From the NCBI GenBank assembly GCA_902826775.1, contig CADEHE010000010.1, forward strand, positions 33,949 through 97,948: a DNA stretch of 64,000 nt, read 5' to 3'. The notes beneath the pieces are model-generated. The model made no database searches, had not been told where the DNA came from, and saw only the letters and a program-made list of their open reading frames with translations. The DNA is from an uncultured Pseudomonadota bacterium. Lineage in GTDB: Bacteria > Pseudomonadota > Gammaproteobacteria > Burkholderiales > JALYOK01. Below are positions 18,302 to 26,658 of the stretch, in pieces; position 1 is the stretch's first letter, and every line of letters begins with the position of its first letter. The position numbers were made by a program, and so were the translations under genes.

Positions 18302-18606
18302 AGTGTAGTGAGCTCACCGGGTGCAGGTTTGAGCGCCGCAACAGCTCGCATTGTCGCTTGCGTGGCATATGCAGGCAAAAACCTTGCTGGAGGGGTTATA
18401 CCCCATATTGCATACGTGTGAGAGCAACAGCCCATAATAGAAACGGGTATGAACTTAAAGCAGTATTGCTTGGAGACAATCTTGGCCGCAGGCCATGCCA
18501 TTGACACACCAAAGGCGGCGTCGTAAAAAGCGGCGTCGGTCGAGAAACCCCCTTCCGTTCGTTACATCCTCGGCGCGAGCGCGCGCCTTAATCGCTAGGA
18601 GTGGGC
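18302..18606. other. intergenic region between purN and the dioxygenase
   Basis: About 300 bases between divergent genes. It is less GC-rich than its surroundings, carries a small palindrome TGGCC-GCA-GGCCA (18483-18495) and a good promoter pointing to the dioxygenase. No protein-coding or RNA gene is recognisable. Confidence 0.6.
18501..18529 (+). promoter_or_regulatory. candidate sigma-70 promoter for the intradiol dioxygenase-SDR unit
   Basis: A perfect -35 TTGACA (18501-18506) is followed after 17 bases by TAAAAA (18524-18529, four of six matches). It lies 78 bases ahead of the dioxygenase ATG. Predicted from sequence only. Confidence 0.5.
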
Positions 18607-19461
18607 ATGGGCACCATCGAGCAAACTACGGCTGCCGTGTTAGAGCGTTTGCAGAATACGCCGGATGCCCGGCTCAAGACCATCTTGAATAGCTTGGTGC
18701 GCCACGCGCATGCGTTCGTGCAAGAAGTCAAACTCACCGACGCGGAGTGGTTCGCCGGCATCCAATTCCTCACGCAAGTCGGCCGCATGTGCGACGACAA
18801 ACGTCAGGAATTCATTCTGCTCTCCGATACGCTCGGCATCAGCCGCGTGGTGGATGAGCTGAATCACTCACTGCTCGAACACGGCACGCCGTCGAGCTTG
18901 CTCGGGCCATTCTATCGCCCCGGCGCCAAGCATTTTCCGGCGGGGGCAAGTATCGCGGGAGACACCGCGGGCGATACGATGATTGTCACCGGAACGGTGC
19001 GTGGCCCAGGTGGCGCACCCCTAGCCGGCGTCGAACTCGATGTATGGCAGACCGCACCGAACGGTTTGTACGACGTGCAGGACCCGCAGCAGCCCGACAT
19101 GAATTTGCGCGGCGTATTCGTAACCGATGCAGCGGGACACTACGAGCTGCGCACGGTTCGGCCGAACGCGTACCCGATCCCGGACGATGGGCCAGTCGGC
19201 AAATTGCTGCGCGCCACCAAGCGCCACCCCTACCGCCCGGCGCACGTACATTTTCGCGTTTCCGCGCCGGGCTGTCAGGTGCTGACGAGCGCGCTGTATG
19301 TCGCGGACGATCCTTATTTGCAGAGCGACGCGGTGTTCGGTCAGAAGGATGCGCTCACCGTCGCTCTGACGCGGCACGACAGTGCCGCAGCGGCAGAGCG
19401 GTGGGGCGCGAAAGCGCCGTTTTATCTCACGCAGTTTGATTTTGCGCTGCAATCGGCCTAA
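18607..19461 (+). CDS. intradiol ring-cleavage dioxygenase (hydroxyquinol/catechol 1,2-type)
   Basis: This 284-residue non-haem Fe(III) enzyme cleaves catecholic rings between the two hydroxyls. All four iron ligands are visible: Tyr155 in GLYDVQD, Tyr189 in NAYPIPDDGPVG, His213 and His215 in RPAHVHFRV. The N-terminal helical dimerisation domain (about 1-100) and LLGPFYRPGA are present. Ligand spacing fits hydroxyquinol 1,2-dioxygenases slightly better than catechol 1,2-dioxygenases, but the substrate is an inference. The ATG at 18607, preceded by TAGGAG, is preferred to a GTG two codons earlier. An SDR gene follows after 69 bases. Confidence 0.88.
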   Translation: MGTIEQTTAAVLERLQNTPDARLKTILNSLVRHAHAFVQEVKLTDAEWFAGIQFLTQVGRMCDDKRQEFILLSDTLGISRVVDELNHSLLEHGTPSSLLGPFYRPGAKHFPAGASIAGDTAGDTMIVTGTVRGPGGAPLAGVELDVWQTAPNGLYDVQDPQQPDMNLRGVFVTDAAGHYELRTVRPNAYPIPDDGPVGKLLRATKRHPYRPAHVHFRVSAPGCQVLTSALYVADDPYLQSDAVFGQKDALTVALTRHDSAAAAERWGAKAPFYLTQFDFALQSA

Positions 19462-19530
19462 GGTTCGCGGCTGCAGCGCAGCCTTCGCGCGCAACCGTCA
19501 TCAGTGAGTCTTTGTGAGGAACACCAGACC

Positions 19531-20328
19531 ATGAATAAACTTAACGGCAATGTAGCGCTGGTGACAGGCGCGGGGCGCGGCATTGGCGCAGCCATTGCAT
19601 TGAGCTATGCGCGCGCTGGCGCAAATCTGGTTATCACCGATTTGGATGAAGCGAACGCGCGGGCAGTGGCGGAGCAGGTCCGCGCGCTGGGGGTGGCGAG
19701 CGAGGTATTTGCGGGGGATGTAAGCGACCCAGCGCAGAGTGCCGCGATGGTTGCGCGCGCCGCGGAGCGTTTCGGGCGCTTAGATGTACTGGTCAATAAC
19801 GCCGGCGTCATTCGTGTGCGCTCGTTGTTGGACACCACGCCGGCGGATTGGGATTTCATTCAAGCGGTCAACGCGCGCGGCTTATTCTTTGCGTTGCAGG
19901 CCGGTGCGCGCCAGATGCTCACGCAATCGTCCATCGCTGAGGGCCGGCCGAGTGGCAAGATCATCAATATCGCCTCCATTGCGGGGCGCAACGGCCGCCC
20001 GATGCTTAGCGCCTACGCTGCAAGCAAGGCGGCTGTGATCAGCATTACGCAAGCGGCGGCACAAGAATTTGCCCCTAATTTGACCGTCAACGCCATCTGT
20101 CCCGGCGCGGTGGGCACCGACATGTGGACGCAGATCGACCGCGAATGGAGCGCCTTGCGGCAAGTCCCGTTGGGCACGGTGTGGCAAGAACGCGTGCGCG
20201 GTGTGCCGATGAAACGAGCGCAGACGGTAGCGGATCTGACCGGCATGGCGGTGTTTCTAGCGAGCGCCGAAGCGGATTTCATTACCGGCCAGTCCTACAA
20301 CGTCGACGGCGGCTTGGTCATGAGTTAA
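19531..20328 (+). CDS. SDR-family NAD(P)-dependent oxidoreductase
   Basis: A 265-residue classical short-chain dehydrogenase with TGAGRGIG (cofactor), NNAG, and catalytic Ser/YxxxK (YAASKAA). The acidic residue ending strand 2 (VITDLDE) favours NAD(H). It starts at an ATG with GTGAGGA upstream and ends 15 bases before the converging merR-like gene. It probably oxidises or reduces an intermediate linked to the dioxygenase; the substrate is unknown. Confidence 0.9.
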   Translation: MNKLNGNVALVTGAGRGIGAAIALSYARAGANLVITDLDEANARAVAEQVRALGVASEVFAGDVSDPAQSAAMVARAAERFGRLDVLVNNAGVIRVRSLLDTTPADWDFIQAVNARGLFFALQAGARQMLTQSSIAEGRPSGKIINIASIAGRNGRPMLSAYAASKAAVISITQAAAQEFAPNLTVNAICPGAVGTDMWTQIDREWSALRQVPLGTVWQERVRGVPMKRAQTVADLTGMAVFLASAEADFITGQSYNVDGGLVMS

Positions 20329-20342
20329 ACAGCGCGCGGTGC

Positions 20343-20600
20343 TCAGGATTTCTTGAGTATTGCGGGCTTGGTCGTGCCAACCAGCTTGCCGGGCCTAAAG
20401 CCGGCGTCCACTAGCCGTTTGATTTGGCGCAGGCGCTCGACTTGCGCGCGCGGATAGCGCCGGCGCCCGCCGCTATCGCGCAGCGGCTGCGGAAAGCCGT
20501 AGCGGCGTTCCCATACGCGCAGGGTGTCCGCGCTCAATCCGGTCTCGCGCTCCACCGCACCCACCGTCAGCAACTCGTCGCTTTCACCCGTCGTTTTCAT
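20343..20600 (-). CDS. HTH-only MerR-family regulator (truncated)
   Basis: An 85-residue protein made only of a MerR-type winged helix: TVGAVERETGLSADTLRVWE, RRYGFPQPLRDSGGRRRYP, then QVERLRQIKRLVDAGFRPGKLVG. This N-terminus matches MlrA/LitR/CarH-like regulators, which normally continue for another 200 residues with a B12-binding light-sensor domain. Here the protein ends 12 residues after RPGKLVG. It could be a decayed gene or a functional mini-regulator. An upstream in-frame extension to 20720 lacks homology. It is divergent from the kinase gene and convergent with the SDR. Confidence 0.75.
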   Translation of the reverse strand: MKTTGESDELLTVGAVERETGLSADTLRVWERRYGFPQPLRDSGGRRRYPRAQVERLRQIKRLVDAGFRPGKLVGTTKPAILKKS

Positions 20601-20667
20601 AGCCTTTGATCTGGGCCAGGTTGAAAGAAGCTGCAATACTTTGCTGCTTGCTGCTATGCCGAAAGCG

Positions 20668-20678
20668 GTTAGACTAAC
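20668..20678. promoter_or_regulatory. candidate palindromic operator next to merR-like gene
   Basis: GTTAG-A-CTAAC is an 11-base perfect palindrome with a central base, 68 bases upstream of the merR-like start and 121 bases ahead of the kinase start. A site bound by a dimeric regulator is plausible, but nothing shows it directly. Confidence 0.25.
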
Positions 20679-20798
20679 ACGTCTCGGGGATTTGCAAGCC
20701 GCTAGCACTCGCGTTTGCAAGTGGCTGAAAAATCTAGTGCTAGTGGCAGCATTTCGGCACCGTTGACGCCATCAAGGTCGGCAAGCGAGGGTGAAATC

Positions 20799-23700
20799 AT
20801 GCGAACGATGACAGCACCGGCCGACGTGCCTACGCTGCGCCTGGGTTGGGCATGGGCCCCTAGACTTGCGCTGTTTTTCTTAGCGTATAGCGCGGCGGCC
20901 GCTTTGGCGATGGGATTAAGCAACAACAACACGCCCATGTTTTGGCCGCCAAGCGGGATCTACGCCGGTGTGCTCATGCTTGTGCCCAAGCGCCTGTGGC
21001 CGGCATTCATCGCGACCGCCGTGCTGGCCGAGATCGCCGGTGATTTGCTTTTGTATCAACTTTCCGTTCCGGCAAGTTTTGGCCTAGCGATCGCCAACGC
21101 GGCAGATGCGGTGAGCGCGGCCTATCTGGTGCGCTGGCGCCACGCTGAGCCGTTGCGTTTCGAAACCCTGCACCAGCGCATCGTTCGGGTCTTGCTGGCT
21201 TTTGCGCTTGGGCCGGCGGTGGGGGCCTGGATTGGGGCAGTCACCTTGACGTCCGTCTCCGGGGGCGAGTTCGCTCACCATTGGTTGTCGTGGTGGATTG
21301 GCGATGCGCTTGGGATGCTGGTGTTCGCGCCGCTCACGTTACTGGCGGTTTCGTCTTGGCGCCAGCAGCTTCGGCAACTGGCTGCCGGCCGGTGGCTGGA
21401 ATTCGGTGTGCTGATGCTGCTCTCCAGCGCTCTTTTCCACACCATCTTTGCGCGTCAATTGCCCATAGGCTACGCGAGCCTACTGCCGTTGCTTTGGGCG
21501 GCGCTGCGCTTTGGTTTGGCTGGCGTTGTCGTCTTAGTAGCGGTGCTCAGCCTATTTGCTTGCCGCTACACTCTGCTCGGATTGGGACCCTTCGCGTACC
21601 AGGTGGATGCGCAGTTAAGTACCTGGATGGTTGAGCTATTCGTAGGTGTAGTCGGTTTCTCCGCCATCGTCGTTGCGGCGTTGTTGCAGCAGCGTGTCGA
21701 CGCGCGGAAAGCATTGCAAGACGCCGAGGCACAAGCGCGCGCCGAACTCGAACAGCGCGTCGCCGCGCGCACGGCTGCGCTGCGGGCCAGCGAGCAGCGC
21801 TACCGTTCGCTGGTCATGGCGGCTAACCAGTCGATCTGGACTGTTGATGCGAGCGGTCACCTGTCCACCATCGCACGACCTATCAGCGGTAAATCTGAAT
21901 CCGAGTTAAAGGGACAAGGCTGGCTCAGTATGGTCCACCCGGATGATATGCCCGGCCTCGCTGCTAGTTGGGAGGCGTTCAAGGCAGCCGGTATCAGCGC
22001 GTCGCTGTATGAGCACGAGCATAGGGTGCGCGATGCAAGCGGCGCATGGCGCAACGTCCTGGTGCGTGGCGCACCGGTTTTGGAAGATGATGGTTCTGTG
22101 CGCGAATGGATCGGCACCACTACCGATATCACCGAGCGTAAACAAGCGGAACAATCCTTGCGCCAAAGCGAACAGCGATATCGCACTTTGGTCGCAGCGA
22201 CCAGCCACTCGGTTTGGATCATGGACGGCCAAGCGAACATGTTGATGACGACGGCCCGCATTTCCGGCAGAAGTGCGGAGCAAACGCTCGGCCGCCGATG
22301 GCTGGAAGCGCTCTACCCTGAGGATCGCGCCGAGGCTTTGCGTAGACTCACCGGCACGCATCCGCCCGTGGCGTTCGACCATCAAGTCAGAATGAAGGTG
22401 GCTGAGGAGACACGCATCGTGCTGACGCGCGCCGCGCCGGTGTTTGACGAAAGCGGGATGCTGCGCGAATGGATCGGCACGAGCACAGACATTACCGAAC
22501 GCATAAGAACCGAAGAGGCGCTACGCCTTAGCGAAGAGCGTTACCGCACGTTGGTGATGGCTTCCGCGCAGCAAAGCATCTGGGTGCTGGATGCCGAAGG
22601 CAATATGCTGACGCTGGAGAACTCGGTGCTGAAGCGCTCGCTGGATGCCGCAACCTCAGATCGCAAACAATGGCTGCAGTGGGTGCATCCGGAAGATCGC
22701 GTCAAAGCGCAACGCCACTTCGAAACCATGTTGCGCAACCGCACCGCGTGTTTTGGCGAAGGGGCAACCCTACGCATGCGCGCGGCAGACGAAACGTGGC
22801 GCACGGTGCAGATCGCAGCCGCCCCCTTGCTCAATGCCGACGGTTCAATGCGTGAAATCATCGGTAGAACCGTCGATATTACCGAGCAGGCGCAAGCGCA
22901 AGCAGCGCTGCGCATAAGCGAGGAGCGCTATCGCACCTTGGTGACTGCGTCGCAAGAAGCCGTGTGGGTGCTGGATGCAGAGGGCAACATGACGGCGTTG
23001 TACAAATCGGCGATAGACAGAGATTTTTCCGCAATGGCCGGCAAGGGCTGGCTCGAATGGGTTCATCCGGAAGACCGCCCCGCCGCTTGGGGACGTGTTG
23101 AATCGGCGCGGCGCAATTTGGAACCCTTTCACGGCCAGCAGCGCATGCTACGAGCGGATGGCGTCTGGCGCACGATCGTTGTCCGCGGCGTGCCGGTGCT
23201 GAATTGCGATGGATCCTTGCGCGAGTTGATCGGCACCAGCACCGATATTACCGAACACAAGCAGGCGGAGGACGCGCTGAGAGAAAGCGAGGAACGCTAC
23301 CGCACGCTGGTTACCGCGTCCCGGCAGAGTGTGTGGGCACTCGATCCGGAAGGCAACATGATATCGATGAGCAACTCGGTGATGGAGCATAGCCTGGCCG
23401 ACGGTGCAGGTAAACGCTGGCTGGAATGGCTTCATCCGGACGATCGGGCGGCGGCGTGGGAGAAGTGCGCGCGCGCGCTGCGCACCGCCGAGGGTTACGA
23501 GGGAGAGCAGCGCGTGTTGGGGCCAGGCGGCACCATGCGCACCGTGTTTGTCCATGCGGTGCCGTTGTGCAATGCGGATGGTACGCTGCGCCAATTGATC
23601 GGCACCACCACGGATATCACGCAGCGCAAACAAGCGGAAGCGGCGTTGCGCTTGAGCGAGGAACGCTTCCGCACGTTAGTGACGGCGTCGCAGCAGGGGG

Positions 23701-25064
23701 TGTGGGTCATCGATCTGGAGGGGGATATGATCTCCCTGAACAATTCGGTGTTGAAACGCAGCCTCGCCGACAGTACCGGCAAACAGTGGCTGCAATACGT
23801 CCATCCGGACGATCGCATGCTGGTATGGGAGCGGACAATGAACGCGATGCGCACCGGCGTTTCCTTCGACGGCGAGCAGCGCATGCTGTCAGTCGACGGC
23901 GACTATCGTTGGCTCCTGATCCATGCGGTGCCGGTGCGCAACGCCGATGGTTCGGTGCGGGAGTTGATCGGCACAAGCATCGATATCACCGAGCGCAAGC
24001 GCGCGGATGACGCACTTCGCCTCAGTGAGCTGCGTTACCGCACACTGGTGACGGCTTCGCAGCAAAGCGTCTGGGCGCTTGACCCGGAAGGCAACATGAT
24101 CGCGCTTAGCAACTCGGTGCTCGGGCGCGGCTTAGAGGAATGTTCCGGCAAGCGCTATTTCCAATGGACTCACCCGGAAGATGCCGCTGCGGCACGGGAA
24201 GTTTTGGCCAAAGTGCTGCGGGAGCCACAGCCGTTTCAGGTCGAACTGCGTGTAACCGCGAAAGACGGATCGCTGCGCTATCTGCAATCGCAAGGCGTCC
24301 CGGTGTTGAATACGGATGGAAGTTTGCGAGAATTTATCGGCACGTCAATGGACATCACGAAGCGCAAGCACGCGGAAATGGCGCTGCGCGAGACTGCGGC
24401 CAATCTGCGCCGGCTGGCGGCACGCCAAGAAGAGCTGCTTGAGGCTGAGCGCGTGCGCATTGCGCATGACTTGCACGACGGTGTCGGTCAGTTGCTGAAC
24501 GTCGCGAAACTGAAGCTCGCGGCCGTCGACGCTGGTGCCAAGCGCGCTCAGGTAGTGGAGATTGCGCAGATTATTGATCAAACCAATGCAGCGATACGCA
24601 CGCTCGAATTCGAGCTGAGTCCGCCAGTGCTGCGCGAACTGGGTTTGGTGCCTGCACTAACGTGGCTGGCGGACGAAATGTTGCGGCAATACAATCTCAA
24701 GGTGGGTATCAGTGATGACTACCAGCCGATCGCGCTGGATCAGTTGTCGCGGGCTGTGGTGTTTCGGGCGGTGCGCGAGTTGCTGATCAACGTTGCCAGA
24801 CATGCCGGGACCAATCGCGCCGAAGTGCGTGCGCGCAGGCTGAATGACGCGTTGGAGCTGACGATAAAAGACGACGGCTTAGGCTTTGCTATGAACATGG
24901 ATGAGCGCGGCGAAACGCGCGGGTTGGGGTTGGTGGGAGTGCGCGAGCGCATCGCCGCGATCGGCGGCAGCAGCGAGTTTCACAGCGTACCGGGTTCTGG
25001 AACGGTGGTGGTGTTGCGCGTGCCGCTAGCGCTTGCCGCTGTGGGCGGCCGGGCAATCGCATGA
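20799..25064 (+). CDS. MASE1 multi-PAS sensor histidine kinase (NarL-type)
   Basis: A very large sensor kinase of 1421 residues. A MASE1 membrane domain with about eight helices (residues 15-290) includes MFWPPSGIYAG. A short coiled coil follows, then seven consecutive PAS-PAC units starting near residues 328, 454, 575, 704, 827, 950 and 1073. Next comes a HisKA_3 dimerisation domain with AHDLHDGVGQ (phospho-acceptor His1226) and a HATPase domain with NVARHA and GLGLVGVRERI. It should autophosphorylate and pass phosphate to the LuxR-type regulator whose ATG overlaps its stop codon (ATGA). The start at 20799 has GCGAGGGTGA upstream. The signal is unknown. Confidence 0.9.
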   Translation: MRTMTAPADVPTLRLGWAWAPRLALFFLAYSAAAALAMGLSNNNTPMFWPPSGIYAGVLMLVPKRLWPAFIATAVLAEIAGDLLLYQLSVPASFGLAIANAADAVSAAYLVRWRHAEPLRFETLHQRIVRVLLAFALGPAVGAWIGAVTLTSVSGGEFAHHWLSWWIGDALGMLVFAPLTLLAVSSWRQQLRQLAAGRWLEFGVLMLLSSALFHTIFARQLPIGYASLLPLLWAALRFGLAGVVVLVAVLSLFACRYTLLGLGPFAYQVDAQLSTWMVELFVGVVGFSAIVVAALLQQRVDARKALQDAEAQARAELEQRVAARTAALRASEQRYRSLVMAANQSIWTVDASGHLSTIARPISGKSESELKGQGWLSMVHPDDMPGLAASWEAFKAAGISASLYEHEHRVRDASGAWRNVLVRGAPVLEDDGSVREWIGTTTDITERKQAEQSLRQSEQRYRTLVAATSHSVWIMDGQANMLMTTARISGRSAEQTLGRRWLEALYPEDRAEALRRLTGTHPPVAFDHQVRMKVAEETRIVLTRAAPVFDESGMLREWIGTSTDITERIRTEEALRLSEERYRTLVMASAQQSIWVLDAEGNMLTLENSVLKRSLDAATSDRKQWLQWVHPEDRVKAQRHFETMLRNRTACFGEGATLRMRAADETWRTVQIAAAPLLNADGSMREIIGRTVDITEQAQAQAALRISEERYRTLVTASQEAVWVLDAEGNMTALYKSAIDRDFSAMAGKGWLEWVHPEDRPAAWGRVESARRNLEPFHGQQRMLRADGVWRTIVVRGVPVLNCDGSLRELIGTSTDITEHKQAEDALRESEERYRTLVTASRQSVWALDPEGNMISMSNSVMEHSLADGAGKRWLEWLHPDDRAAAWEKCARALRTAEGYEGEQRVLGPGGTMRTVFVHAVPLCNADGTLRQLIGTTTDITQRKQAEAALRLSEERFRTLVTASQQGVWVIDLEGDMISLNNSVLKRSLADSTGKQWLQYVHPDDRMLVWERTMNAMRTGVSFDGEQRMLSVDGDYRWLLIHAVPVRNADGSVRELIGTSIDITERKRADDALRLSELRYRTLVTASQQSVWALDPEGNMIALSNSVLGRGLEECSGKRYFQWTHPEDAAAAREVLAKVLREPQPFQVELRVTAKDGSLRYLQSQGVPVLNTDGSLREFIGTSMDITKRKHAEMALRETAANLRRLAARQEELLEAERVRIAHDLHDGVGQLLNVAKLKLAAVDAGAKRAQVVEIAQIIDQTNAAIRTLEFELSPPVLRELGLVPALTWLADEMLRQYNLKVGISDDYQPIALDQLSRAVVFRAVRELLINVARHAGTNRAEVRARRLNDALELTIKDDGLGFAMNMDERGETRGLGLVGVRERIAAIGGSSEFHSVPGSGTVVVLRVPLALAAVGGRAIA
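21780..24383 (+). repeat. seven in-frame tandem PAS-PAC coding repeats
   Basis: Seven units of 378, 363, 387, 369, 369, 369 and 369 bases, each opening with LRxSExRYRTLV and closing with ELIGTSxDITE or a close variant. Units 5 to 7 share exact length and many identical words (DPEGNM, SNSV, WLxxxHPDDR), which suggests recent internal duplication. Confidence 0.85.
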
Positions 25065-25705
25065 CGATCCGAATCGTCCTCGCCGACGATCATCGCATGC
25101 TGCGCGACGCGTTGGTCAACATGCTGAGCGCCGAAACAGACTTGGATGTCGTCGCCGTCGCTGGCGATGGTCCAAGTACCTTCGATTTGGTGCGAGAGCA
25201 TGCGCCGGACGTATTGATAGTGGATGTTGGCATGCCGGAAATGAACGGTGTTGAAGTTGCACAGCGCGTTCACACCCATTTTCCTAAGACCCGCATCTTG
25301 GCCCTGTCGGGTTACACCGACAAGCGTTTTGTGCAAGAGATGTTCAAAGCGGGGGCCGCAGGGTACGTCACTAAGGCGGCTGCGGCCAGCGACCTGCCGC
25401 GCGCGGTGCGCGAAGTCGCGCGCGGCAAACTATACTTGTGTCCCGGCGTCACCGGCAGCATCGTGGCGGATTTGTTGCCTACCTCCTCGGGTTCCCCGCC
25501 GCCCCTATCGGTTCTGACCGCGCGCGAACGTGAAGTGCTCAGAATGCTTGCGGACGGAGAGCGCTCGCTGGCGATCGCCGAGAGCATGAGCATCTCTCTC
25601 GCCACCGTTGAGGTGCATCGCCGCAATATCATGCGCAAACTCGATCTGCACACTATCGCGGAACTGACCAAGTATGCGATCCGCGAAGGCTTGAGTTCCG
25701 TGTAA
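25061..25705 (+). CDS. LuxR/NarL-family response regulator
   Basis: A 214-residue two-domain regulator. The receiver has acidic ADDH near the N-terminus, phospho-acceptor Asp in DVLIVDVGMPEMNG (about residue 54) and a conserved Lys in YVTKAA. The C-terminal LuxR HTH contains LTAREREVLRMLADG and SLATVEVHRRNIMRKL. It overlaps the kinase stop codon by 4 bases, so the pair forms one translationally coupled two-component system. Target genes are not evident; the neighbouring catabolic genes are candidates. Confidence 0.95.
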   Translation: MTIRIVLADDHRMLRDALVNMLSAETDLDVVAVAGDGPSTFDLVREHAPDVLIVDVGMPEMNGVEVAQRVHTHFPKTRILALSGYTDKRFVQEMFKAGAAGYVTKAAAASDLPRAVREVARGKLYLCPGVTGSIVADLLPTSSGSPPPLSVLTAREREVLRMLADGERSLAIAESMSISLATVEVHRRNIMRKLDLHTIAELTKYAIREGLSSV

Positions 25706-25739
25706 CCCCGGAAAACGCTGACTGCGGCGGTTCGTGACT

Positions 25740-25757
25740 CTACCGGTTTACCGGTAG
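25740..25757 (+). terminator. hairpin after the response regulator
   Basis: CTACCGG-TTTA-CCGGTAG is a perfect 7-bp stem 35 bases after the regulator stop. It lacks a T-run, so it is at most a weak or factor-assisted terminator. Confidence 0.35.
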
Positions 25758-25866
25758 TCACCCTATGCGGTCCCATGAATTGTGTTTGCGTTGCGCTTTT
25801 GGAACTATTCGTCCCGCCAGTAGATAAACCACTAACTCAAATCGATCCCCATATCTAGGAGATACC

Positions 25867-26163
25867 ATGGCGGGCGTGTACGAAATTGTCCGAGTGCTAG
25901 ATAAGAAGCGTTTACGCAATTCCGAGTCGCAAGTGCATGACTACGAGTTGGGCCGCGGGCGTGGCTTAGCGCCTGGTTATTATGTGGTCGCGTGGCGCAG
26001 CGCGAGCAAAGAGCTTAAATATGACAGCTCCGCAGCGTGGCATGGCCCATACGGCTCGCGCCGCTCGGCGCTCGTCATGTTGGGCATTCTCTGGACGCAG
26101 CCGAAAACGCCAAAGGCGGAGTCGCGCATGTCGGGAGAGGCCACTTTTACGGCAGTGGCGTAG
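25867..26163 (+). CDS. small hypothetical protein
   Basis: A 98-residue soluble protein I do not recognise. It has a near-ideal ribosome-binding site (TAGGAGATACC before ATG), which is the main reason to accept it. The sequence is basic and aromatic, with a YYVVAWRS core, a WHGPYGSRRSA stretch and a C-terminus lacking features. It stands alone between the two-component system and a converging DUF35 gene; the start lies about 160 bases after the regulator. Confidence 0.6.
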   Translation: MAGVYEIVRVLDKKRLRNSESQVHDYELGRGRGLAPGYYVVAWRSASKELKYDSSAAWHGPYGSRRSALVMLGILWTQPKTPKAESRMSGEATFTAVA

Positions 26164-26240
26164 TCTACGGGGATCGCCTCAGCACAAGCGAGCACAGTCG
26201 ATTGCAACCGATGCCGCCAGGTGGCGGCGCGTGGTTCCCG

Positions 26241-26642
26241 CTAGAGGTTGGTAAACATTGCAATGTTGCTACCGTCTTCCGCTTCTCGGAACACGACTTT
26301 CAGGCGCTGACCGATCTCTAGTTTGGCCGGATCAGCGTCGACGATGTTGGTCATCATCGTGATCCCTTCATCCAACGTTACGTAAGCAATGGTGTACGGC
26401 ACCGGCACGCCGCGCACCGAAGTGCTGAAAGAATAGAGAATTCCGGTGCCTGCCGCCTCGGTCCATTCGGTGCGATCGGAAAAGCAAAACGGGCAAAGCG
26501 TGCGCGGGTAAAAGTGATACTTTTCGCAAGCGTGGCACAGGCCGATGAGCAGCCTGCCTTGCTTGGCGGCATCGAAAAAGCGTTGATTTTCCGCGTTGAT
26601 GGGGGGCGCTGGGATTTTTCGCTCAAGCTGTTGCGTGCTCAT
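26241..26642 (-). CDS. DUF35 zinc-ribbon/OB-fold protein
   Basis: A 133-residue partner protein with a zinc ribbon (CHAC near 36-39 and CPFC near 51-54) followed by an OB-fold. Proteins of this family bind thiolase-like enzymes and help bind or position acyl-CoA. The thiolase-like gene lies 16 bases upstream on the same strand, which makes a two-subunit complex very likely. Confidence 0.9.
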   Translation of the reverse strand: MSTQQLERKIPAPPINAENQRFFDAAKQGRLLIGLCHACEKYHFYPRTLCPFCFSDRTEWTEAAGTGILYSFSTSVRGVPVPYTIAYVTLDEGITMMTNIVDADPAKLEIGQRLKVVFREAEDGSNIAMFTNL

Positions 26643-26658
26643 TGCTCAGATTCCTCCG

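Noticed and set aside
18298..18507. Small minus-strand frame in the purN-dioxygenase gap
   Set aside because: No ribosome-binding site and no homology; it overlaps the purN start.
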